64,000 nt of DNA from an uncultured Bacteriovoracaceae bacterium (GTDB lineage Bacteria; Bdellovibrionota; Bacteriovoracia; Bacteriovoracales; Bacteriovoracaceae). The stretch covers positions 1 to 64,000 of the forward strand of contig CALHLC010000048.1 in assembly GCA_938034385.1 (NCBI GenBank). Reading direction: 5' to 3'. Both the position numbers and the translations under genes were made by a program. The notes under the pieces are model-generated. The model was not told where the DNA came from and did not search any database. It saw only the letters and a list, made by a program, of their open reading frames with translations. How positions within the stretch are numbered: position 1 is the stretch's first letter; the number at the start of each line of letters is the position of its first letter. This document shows, one piece after another, positions 57,674 to 64,000 of the stretch.

Positions 57674-58674
57674 AAACATATTTCAAAGCAATGAGTGTGG
57701 TTGATCCACCTGAGTTTCTAAGCTCTTTAGATATAGAGAAAATGATTGCTCCAGTTTATAAATCCCTAAAACTAAGTGAGGGGAGATTAGAATTTATTAC
57801 TGGGGTGAAGAAAAGAGGTTATTGGCCTGAGCCTATGAAGCCAAGTGATATTGCAACTTTAGCCGCCGAAAAGTTATTTAAAGATTATAATCTCAAACCA
57901 GAAAGCATTGATGTTTTAATAAATGCTTCTGTATGTAAAGACTGTGAAGAACCATCTACAGCTTCTTTTATTCATAAAAACTTAAAACTTCGAGATAATT
58001 GTAAGAGCTTTGATCTATCTAATGCTTGTCTTGGAGTAATGAATGCAATTGAAGTTGCTAAAATGTATCTTCATGATAAGTCCATTGCTAATATTTTAAT
58101 TGTTTCAGGAGAAAATAGTAGAGATCTCCTAAAAGATACAATTAAGGTGATTAATAAATCAAATTGTACTCGAAAAGATTTAAAAAAATTTATTGCCTCT
58201 TTTACTATCGGATCAGCTGGTAGTGCAATATTGATTAGTTCTGATAAGTTTGAAGCTTTATGGGAAGTAGGAGAAATACATTCTATGAGTGATACTGATT
58301 CATCAAACCTATGTGAAGGACATAGTGTTGATGGTGTCTTATTAATGGAAACTGACTCAGAGCAATTATTAATCAATGGTTTAAAAATTGCTAAAGACAA
58401 TTATAATAAGTTTTCTAAAGTTCCTTTTGATAAATATATTTTACATCAAGTTGGTAGTACGCATAGAGATAAAATTTTAAAAAATTTAGAGATACCAGAA
58501 CAAAGAGACTTTTCTATTTTTCAAGACTTTGGAAACTCTGGATCTAGTGCCATTATTGTTGCTCTTGAAAAGGCATATCAAGAGAAATTTGTTCAAGAAA
58601 ATCACTCGATTGGATTACTAGGGATAGGTAGTGGGTTGCATACTCTAATGATGGAGCTAAAACCATGCAATTAG
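57670..58674 (+). CDS. oleA: OleA-like head-to-head acyl condensing enzyme
   Basis: This 334-residue thiolase-fold enzyme has Cys120 (SNACLGV), His259 (LHQVG), Asn289 (FGNSGSS) and Glu94 in CEEPSTAS. The spacings match those I recall for Xanthomonas OleA: Glu117 to Cys143 is 26, as is Glu94 to Cys120, and His285 to Asn315 is 30, as is His259 to Asn289. The Glu is the base unique to OleA, which separates it from FabH. OleA joins two acyl thioesters to a beta-keto acid. It starts in an ATGA overlap and ends in a 10-base overlap with oleB. Confidence 0.9.
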   Translation: MKTYFKAMSVVDPPEFLSSLDIEKMIAPVYKSLKLSEGRLEFITGVKKRGYWPEPMKPSDIATLAAEKLFKDYNLKPESIDVLINASVCKDCEEPSTASFIHKNLKLRDNCKSFDLSNACLGVMNAIEVAKMYLHDKSIANILIVSGENSRDLLKDTIKVINKSNCTRKDLKKFIASFTIGSAGSAILISSDKFEALWEVGEIHSMSDTDSSNLCEGHSVDGVLLMETDSEQLLINGLKIAKDNYNKFSKVPFDKYILHQVGSTHRDKILKNLEIPEQRDFSIFQDFGNSGSSAIIVALEKAYQEKFVQENHSIGLLGIGSGLHTLMMELKPCN

Positions 58675-59531
58675 AAGTTCCTAAAGATTTAAAAACACTT
58701 TATCCGTTCCCTTCAAAATTTTTCAATATAGAATCTGAAAGAATGCATTATTTAGATGTTGGTCAAGGTGATAAAACTTTTATAATGATTCATGGGAATC
58801 CTACATGGTCTTTTTATTACCGAAATCTTATTAAAGATCTATCTAAAAATTCGAGAGTTATAGCTGTTGATCATTTAAATTGTGGCCTTTCTTCTCGTTC
58901 AGAAAAGTTTCACCGTTATAATGATCGCATAGAACATATTATTGGCTTAATTAATTCCTTGAAATTAAAGAGTTTTTCTATAATTGGTCATGATTGGGGA
59001 GGAGCCATCTCTGTTGGAGTAGCTACTCGTTTAAAAAATAAGACCGAATCCTTAATTTTAATGAACACTGCTTGTTATCCAAGTTCAAATATTCCTAAAC
59101 GAATCGCAATGTGTAGATTACCTTTACTGGGAACTTTCTTAAATCAATTCAGTAATGGTTTCTTACGCTCCTCTTTTGTCATGGGAACTTCTAAGGGATT
59201 AGATCCAAAAGTTAAAAAGGGTTATCTTTACCCTTATACGCATTCATCTAATAGAAAATCAATAGATGACTTTGTGAAAGATATCCCAATGGAAGTTGAT
59301 CATCCAAGTTTTAAGACTATGGAAAAAGTTGGCCATGATGCAAAAGAACTAAATATTCCGGTACTTCTTCTTTGGGGCGAGGATGATTTTTGCTTTAATA
59401 TGAAATTTTTTAATGAAATGAAGAGTCACTTTAAAAATGTGAAAGCATTCTCTTTTAAAGGTGTTGGTCATTATGTGCTAGAAGATGCTTATGAGAACTG
59501 TCTTCATAAAATAAGTGAGTTTATTCAATGA
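58665..59531 (+). CDS. oleB: OleB-like alpha/beta hydrolase (beta-lactone decarboxylase)
   Basis: This 288-residue alpha/beta hydrolase has the haloalkane-dehalogenase-type core: HGNPTWSFYYR, GHDWGG with nucleophile Asp110 and GVGHYVLED with His269. In ole clusters this family decarboxylates the cis-beta-lactone made by OleC to a cis-olefin. A haloalkane dehalogenase would have the same motifs, and only the gene context decides. Overlaps of 10 and four bases with its neighbours show coupled translation, consistent with assembly into the OleBCD complex known from Xanthomonas. Confidence 0.88.
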   Translation: MQLEVPKDLKTLYPFPSKFFNIESERMHYLDVGQGDKTFIMIHGNPTWSFYYRNLIKDLSKNSRVIAVDHLNCGLSSRSEKFHRYNDRIEHIIGLINSLKLKSFSIIGHDWGGAISVGVATRLKNKTESLILMNTACYPSSNIPKRIAMCRLPLLGTFLNQFSNGFLRSSFVMGTSKGLDPKVKKGYLYPYTHSSNRKSIDDFVKDIPMEVDHPSFKTMEKVGHDAKELNIPVLLLWGEDDFCFNMKFFNEMKSHFKNVKAFSFKGVGHYVLEDAYENCLHKISEFIQ

Positions 59532-61123
59532 ATGTTGCGAACTTTATATCTGATTTTTCTAGAGAAAACTCTGGCAAGCCAGCTATTGTTTCTTTAAAAG
59601 ATCCTGTCTTAGGTTTAGGGAAAAAGAAAAGAGAAGTTTGTACTTTTGATGAGCTAGATAAAAAAATCAATATTTATGCAAATAGTTTTGTAAATAATGG
59701 GATATTGAAAACTCAAAAAGTGTTGGTTTTTATACCTCCAAGTATTGAACTTATGTCTAGCATCTTTGCACTTTTTAAAATAGGAGCAACTCCTATTTTA
59801 ATTGATCCTGGTATGGGAGTTGATCATCTAGTTAAGCATATTGAGACTGTTCAAGCTGATGCCTTAATAGGTATCTCAAAATCATTATATTTAAAGAAGT
59901 TAAAAGGAAAATTTTTTAAAACAGTTAAAACAAGTATTAATGTTGATGGTAAACTACTTGGAACCTCGCTTGATAAGATTATAAAAGATCAAAGTAATGA
60001 ATTTATAGCTCATGACTTTAATAAGGATGAATTAGCTGCAATTTTATTCACTTCTGGGGCCACTGGTCCAGCTAAAGGAGTGGAGTATACTATGGGTATG
60101 TTTGTTTCTCAGACGAAACAATTAAAAAGTACTTTAAATCTTGTTCATTCTGATAGGGACCTTTCTGGTTTTCCTCTTTTTGCACTCTTTTCTCTATGTA
60201 TGGGGCTTACTACTTATATCACTCCGTCTATTGATGCGTCTAAGCCGGCAGCTACTAATCCGAAAAAATTAGTAAATGACTTAATTGAAAATAAAATCAC
60301 CTTTGCTAATGGATCTCCAAGCATTTGGAAAACACTTATTCCATACTTAAAAAATAAAAAGAAAAATATTAAAACTTTAAAAAAGCTTGCTACTTTTGGT
60401 GCTCCTGTGTCACATGACCTTTTAAGACAATTGAAAGAAGTATTACCAGATTGTGAAATTTATACTCCTTATGGTGCTACGGAATCTCTGCCAATTAGTA
60501 ATATCAGCAGTACTGTTATCTTAGGTGAGTCTTATAATCTTACTACAAAAGGAAGAGGTGTTTGCGTTGGTTACCCTTTAAGTGGAGTGAAGGTTCGTAT
60601 TGATGGTGCTAAAAACTTCCATGGTCATCCTGCAGGAGAGTTACTAGTAAAATCAGATATGACCTCACTAAATTATTATGAAAACCCCGAGGTGAATTCA
60701 AAGACTAAAATAAAGATAAATGACGAGCATTTCCATCGCATAGGAGATATGGGGTATTTTGATGATTGGGGAAGGCTTTGGTATTTAGGGAGACAATCTC
60801 ATACTATTTATCAAGACACTTATGTTCTTTATCCAATTAGCTTTGAAGGAGTCATTAATGCTCATTCTAAAGTAAAGAAGTCAGCTCTCATTCAAGTGGA
60901 AGATCAAGCTTGTATGGCTATCATTTGCCAAGATGATCTGACTCTTGGTCCAGTGGCTCAAGAATCATTTTTTAATGAATTAAGAGTTTTTTCGAAAAAA
61001 TTAGTTCCTATTGATCAGATTAAGAAATTCTTTTTGGTTGAGAGCTTTCCTGTTGATATAAGGCATAACATTAAGATTGATAGACCGGCTTTAGGAGATA
61101 GTCTTACAGGTAGTGAAGATTGA
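59528..61123 (+). CDS. oleC: OleC-like beta-lactone synthetase (AMP-dependent ligase fold)
   Basis: This 531-residue adenylating enzyme has the ATP loop FTSGATGPAKGVEY (residues about 174-187), ATFGAPVSHDLL, TPYGATESLP and the adenosine-binding IGDMGYFDDWGRLW, in the order of acyl-AMP ligases. OleC adenylates the beta-hydroxy acid from OleD and closes it to a beta-lactone. It starts in an ATGA overlap with oleB and its stop overlaps the oleD start by four bases. The gene is separate from oleB, not an OleBC fusion as in some Gram-positive bacteria. Confidence 0.9.
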   Translation: MNVANFISDFSRENSGKPAIVSLKDPVLGLGKKKREVCTFDELDKKINIYANSFVNNGILKTQKVLVFIPPSIELMSSIFALFKIGATPILIDPGMGVDHLVKHIETVQADALIGISKSLYLKKLKGKFFKTVKTSINVDGKLLGTSLDKIIKDQSNEFIAHDFNKDELAAILFTSGATGPAKGVEYTMGMFVSQTKQLKSTLNLVHSDRDLSGFPLFALFSLCMGLTTYITPSIDASKPAATNPKKLVNDLIENKITFANGSPSIWKTLIPYLKNKKKNIKTLKKLATFGAPVSHDLLRQLKEVLPDCEIYTPYGATESLPISNISSTVILGESYNLTTKGRGVCVGYPLSGVKVRIDGAKNFHGHPAGELLVKSDMTSLNYYENPEVNSKTKIKINDEHFHRIGDMGYFDDWGRLWYLGRQSHTIYQDTYVLYPISFEGVINAHSKVKKSALIQVEDQACMAIICQDDLTLGPVAQESFFNELRVFSKKLVPIDQIKKFFLVESFPVDIRHNIKIDRPALGDSLTGSED

Positions 61124-62106
61124 TTCTCATTACAGGAGGAACCGGTTTTTTAGGTATGGAGATTGCTAAGATCTTTGTAGAAAATAAGGAAGACGACTTA
61201 TTACTTCTCAGTACTTCTATAAAAAAAAATATTAAGCTTAAACAAATTGCATGCGATTTAAGAAACGATCAAGAAGTAGAAACTCTATTCCAAAATTATA
61301 ATATCAAAACGATTATCCATACTGCGGCGAAAGCTGGGGTTTGGGGTGATTTTAAAGAATATATGGATATAAACTTTAAAGCCACAGAGTTACTTTTGGA
61401 TTTATCTCAAAGATACAAAGTAGAGCGATTTATATATACCTCTACTCCAAGTGTAGTCTTTGGAATGGAATCCATTGTTAACGGAGATGAAACTTTAGAG
61501 TATCCAAAGAATTATTTAACTCACTATGCTTATTCAAAAGCATTGGCTGAAAAGCTTGTTTTGACTAGTCATAGTGAAGCCTTACAAACCATTGCCCTAA
61601 GACCACATCTTATTTGGGGAAGGGAAGATAGACATTTAATTCCGAGGTTAATTCAACGGTATAAAATCGGCAAATTAAAGCAAGTCGGTAATGGAGAGAA
61701 CTTAGTTGATATTATACATGTTAAGAATGCAGCTTATGCTCATTATTTGTCTTATAAGAAAATGAAGTCAGACACGACTTTTGGTGGGCAATCTTACTTT
61801 ATTGGGCAAGACAAACCTGTTAACTTATGGAGTTTTTTGAAAAAAATCTTAGAGTTAAGGTTTAATAATATTAAGCTTCAATCAATTCCAGCAAGCTTTT
61901 GTTATTTTATTGGAGGTGTCTCAGAGTTTATTTATAAGTTATTTAAAATCAAGAAAGAGCCTTTGATGACCCGTTTTGTTGCATTACAACTCTCAAAAGA
62001 TCATTATTTTAATCATGATAAAGCAAAACAAGATTTTGGATATAAGGAAATTATGACGACTGATGATGGATTAAAGGACTTGAGAGAGTTTGTGAATCAA
62101 TTATAA
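61120..62106 (+). CDS. oleD: OleD-like NAD(P)-dependent beta-keto acid reductase
   Basis: This 328-residue short-chain dehydrogenase of the extended type has the Rossmann motif GGTGFLG (residues 6-12), HTAAKAGVWGDF, and YAYSK with the catalytic Tyr136 and Lys140 preceded by TSTPSVVF. OleD reduces the beta-keto acid from OleA to the beta-hydroxy acid used by OleC. The start is a TTG in a TTGA overlap with oleC. The extended SDR 3-beta-hydroxysteroid-dehydrogenase-like branch is the usual place for OleD. It ends the seven-gene cluster. Confidence 0.9.
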   Translation: MILITGGTGFLGMEIAKIFVENKEDDLLLLSTSIKKNIKLKQIACDLRNDQEVETLFQNYNIKTIIHTAAKAGVWGDFKEYMDINFKATELLLDLSQRYKVERFIYTSTPSVVFGMESIVNGDETLEYPKNYLTHYAYSKALAEKLVLTSHSEALQTIALRPHLIWGREDRHLIPRLIQRYKIGKLKQVGNGENLVDIIHVKNAAYAHYLSYKKMKSDTTFGGQSYFIGQDKPVNLWSFLKKILELRFNNIKLQSIPASFCYFIGGVSEFIYKLFKIKKEPLMTRFVALQLSKDHYFNHDKAKQDFGYKEIMTTDDGLKDLREFVNQL

Positions 62107-62128
62107 TAAGATAGAAGAGGATATGATC

Positions 62129-62707
62129 ATGATGAAGTTTTTTACAATATGTTTTTTTAGTTTCAATCTTTTCTCTAGTGGTGCCCAATTATTTGCACCG
62201 GCTAAAAAAGCATCTATAGCGAGTAAAGAGGAAAAAAAAGAAACTAGTAAAAGTAAATCAACGAGTAGTAAGGCCCAAGAATTTTTTGGACTAGAATGGT
62301 TTGATAAAAACAAGAAGAAGCTTCCTCATATCAGATTAAAAGACTTAAAAGGGAAGTTGACTTTTATAAATGTTTTTTTGAAAACTTGTCCAGGATGTCC
62401 AAAGAGCCATAAGATATTTAAAAAACTCACTGAAAAGTATAAATCTCGTAAGGATATTCAATTTTTAGGAGTTCAATCTGTTTCTTATGGGCATAAGCAA
62501 AACTCAGAAAAAGAGTTGCATACTATTCGAGAAAAATATGGATATGATTTTCCAATGGCACAAGATAATCAAGCTGTTATTATCATGCAATATGGTGCTG
62601 GGGGAACTCCCTGGAATATAGTCCTTGGTCCTGAAGGACAGATAGAACATAACTACTTTTTTATCAGTGAAAAAGATGCTGATAAATATGTTAAAAAGTT
62701 CTTGTAA
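62129..62707 (+). CDS. exported thioredoxin-fold protein (TlpA/AhpC-TSA type)
   Basis: With the ATG at 62129, about seven bases after GAGGA, this is a 192-residue protein. A signal peptide (ending near SSGA) and a Lys/Ser-rich linker lead to a thioredoxin-like domain: FINVFLKTCPGCPKSHKIF with the redox pair CPGC, and GAGGTPWNIVLGPEG with the cis-Pro. It may reduce or form disulfides in the periplasm. It lies 22 bases after oleD and may read through from that operon. It converges with the vWA lipoprotein gene. Confidence 0.8.
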   Translation: MMKFFTICFFSFNLFSSGAQLFAPAKKASIASKEEKKETSKSKSTSSKAQEFFGLEWFDKNKKKLPHIRLKDLKGKLTFINVFLKTCPGCPKSHKIFKKLTEKYKSRKDIQFLGVQSVSYGHKQNSEKELHTIREKYGYDFPMAQDNQAVIIMQYGAGGTPWNIVLGPEGQIEHNYFFISEKDADKYVKKFL

Positions 62708-62717
62708 TTACTTAACT

Positions 62718-63866
62718 TTATCTTGGTAAATATTTCACCTTAATCTCTGCACTTTCAGCAGGAGCTTTTGAAAAGACAATTGATTGAGTTTGCTCATCAT
62801 ATCTCCATTCAGAAACAGGCAATGTTTTTTCATTAACTAAAACTTCCAAGCTTGGAAGATATGGAGGAGATTTTAACTTGAAGTTATTCACTAAATTTGA
62901 AATCGAATTCCCAAGATCTTTTAATACTTTAGCAAAATCACTCGACTCTATGTCTCCAACCAACCCAGATTTTAGTTTCGCTGCATCCATGTACTTTGTT
63001 CCTTTGGATGAAATTGGCTGACCATCTAAATTTAAAACAGTTTTATGAGCAACTATTGAATGAACTTGTAATTTACTTTTCTCTTCTACAAAGCCTTCAA
63101 GTTTCACTATATGTCCTCTTGCATTACTTGAGGAACCATCATCTTCATCTGAAACATAAATAACAGTTAAGTGAGAAGTTTGGCTTTCTAGTAATTTCCC
63201 TGAAGATGAAGCAAGGTATTGCTCAGCAGATTCAAATCCCTTCTCATTACCGCTTCCTGTAATTCCCACTTTAATACGTCTTGCAAAGTTTTTAATAAAT
63301 GCATCTTCATTTTCTTTTAATTTTTGAGATGTTAATTCAGCCTCCACAGGTAAAACCTTAGGATTTTCTCTATCAGTAGTAGTGATTCCCATTGTGAAGT
63401 TTATACTATTTGTCTTAAAAGTATTGATAAAGCTAGAAAAGTTGTTAGCAAGGTTTGCTTGATCTTCACTCATAGATCTAGAGTCATCAACTACCCACAA
63501 GATTCCAACATGAGCTCTATTGCTTTGATTAAATGTATCCACTTGTTCTGACGGACAAGTATTGTTAAGTTGTGCATCCGGAAATTGAGCTTTGTATTGA
63601 TCAAATGTTTCTTTAAGGGTCTGATCGAAAACAAGACATCCTTCAAAAGAACATTTTCCTGACTCAACTTCTGCTTTTGGATCAAAGTTTAAAGCAAGAC
63701 TAGCTGTACAACCCTCGGGCTTTGCAGGGATAATAATTTTTGGTGCTGGCTCAACAGTGCTTATTCCAACATTGGTTGATTTACTACAAGATGCCAAAGC
63801 TCCCAGGACAAGAGCATGGGTGACTATTATGTTGAAAGTCATTTTTAGTGTTCTTGTTTTTTTCAT
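62718..63866 (-). CDS. lipoprotein with von Willebrand factor A domain
   Basis: The ATG at 63866 (AAGGAAAG just upstream) gives 382 residues. A lipobox LASC is followed by a Cys-rich segment (about residues 50-105). A vWA domain then has the metal-ion site DDSRSMSED (DxSxS), a Thr in TTTDRENP and YVSDEDDGSS. The C-terminal about 60 residues form a beta-rich end. Such lipoproteins usually bind other surface proteins or ligands through the metal site. Several similar proteins are typical of outer-membrane surfaces in this kind of bacterium. The upstream region has a 15-bp dyad. Confidence 0.85.
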   Translation of the reverse strand: MKKTRTLKMTFNIIVTHALVLGALASCSKSTNVGISTVEPAPKIIIPAKPEGCTASLALNFDPKAEVESGKCSFEGCLVFDQTLKETFDQYKAQFPDAQLNNTCPSEQVDTFNQSNRAHVGILWVVDDSRSMSEDQANLANNFSSFINTFKTNSINFTMGITTTDRENPKVLPVEAELTSQKLKENEDAFIKNFARRIKVGITGSGNEKGFESAEQYLASSSGKLLESQTSHLTVIYVSDEDDGSSSNARGHIVKLEGFVEEKSKLQVHSIVAHKTVLNLDGQPISSKGTKYMDAAKLKSGLVGDIESSDFAKVLKDLGNSISNLVNNFKLKSPPYLPSLEVLVNEKTLPVSEWRYDEQTQSIVFSKAPAESAEIKVKYLPR

Positions 63867-63906
63867 ATTCTTTCCTTCAAAATACATTACTCCTTATATA
63901 ATACGT

Positions 63907-63921
63907 CTAATTGCCAATTAG
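63907..63921. promoter_or_regulatory. 15-bp perfect dyad upstream of the vWA lipoprotein gene
   Basis: CTAATTG and CAATTAG are perfect 7-base arms around one C. It lies 41 bases upstream of the ATG, near an AT-rich TATTATATAAGG (minus strand) that could be a -10 region. Position and symmetry suit a repressor or activator site, but the AT content means it could be chance. Confidence 0.35.
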
Positions 63922-64000
63922 GCATGTTTTAAGGTCAAGCACTTTCGATAAACATAGTAATATTAGATACTTAGGTGATCTTCCCATGTAAGATTTTAAG

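Overview
The window reads as a gene-dense, AT-rich chromosome segment of a Gram-negative bacterium, most likely a Bdellovibrio-and-like organism of the Bacteriovorax/Halobacteriovorax type. This placement is an inference. It rests on a doublet histone-fold protein resembling Bdellovibrio histones, many exported proteases and lipoproteins, outer-membrane-type lipoproteins and an MltD-like transglycosylase, and low GC by eye. I see no insertion sequence, prophage, CRISPR array or rRNA operon. One tRNA with a CAT anticodon lies at 304-380 on the minus strand.

Layout. 0.3-7.8 kb: tilS-ftsH-folP, a secreted trypsin-like protease, a small VOC-like protein, then folE2 and a NadD-like gene on the minus strand, so folate and NAD supply sit together. 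8-12.2 kb: a Gly/Arg-rich secreted protein with a clear terminator, citrate synthase behind an unusual repeated-motif upstream region, an Rsm22-like methyltransferase and a second trypsin-like protease. 12.3-18.5 kb: a repeat lipoprotein (six 201-bp-spaced modules), a large exported Ser/Asn-rich protein and another exported protein. 18.6-28 kb: PutA, a HAMP-only membrane protein, fused glycine decarboxylase (GcvP), an RsmJ-like methyltransferase and a coupled pair of coiled-coil and roadblock-like proteins. 28-42.4 kb: Ppx/GppA, endonuclease I, a DUF1338 enzyme, two tandem U32 proteins, two DksA-like proteins (one without a zinc site), an App1-like phosphatase operon, Maf, a di-haem peroxidase lipoprotein and an M15-type peptidase lipoprotein. 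42.5-48 kb: a complete rrf2-sufB-sufC-sufD-sufS-nfu Fe-S assembly operon. 48-54.1 kb: a methyltransferase, a subtilase with P-domain plus a small partner, PlsC and the MltD-like protein.

The most striking part is 54.1-62.1 kb. A gene for a protein made of two histone-fold halves is transcribed divergently from a seven-gene, tightly coupled cluster: FabF-type ketosynthase, dedicated acyl carrier protein, CrtI-like FAD oxidoreductase, then OleA, OleB, OleC and OleD homologues. The last four are the known long-chain olefin pathway (head-to-head condensation, reduction, beta-lactone formation, decarboxylation). The first three look like an added module that would make or modify the acyl precursor on its own carrier protein. 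The catalytic residues of the ketosynthase and of OleA and the nucleophile and base of OleB are in place, so the pathway looks functional. An inverted repeat overlaps the predicted promoter of this operon.

A global feature is that all 11 convergent gene junctions overlap or are separated by at most 10 bases, so most genes end without room for a classical intrinsic terminator. Functions were assigned by recognising motifs by eye; no database search was possible.
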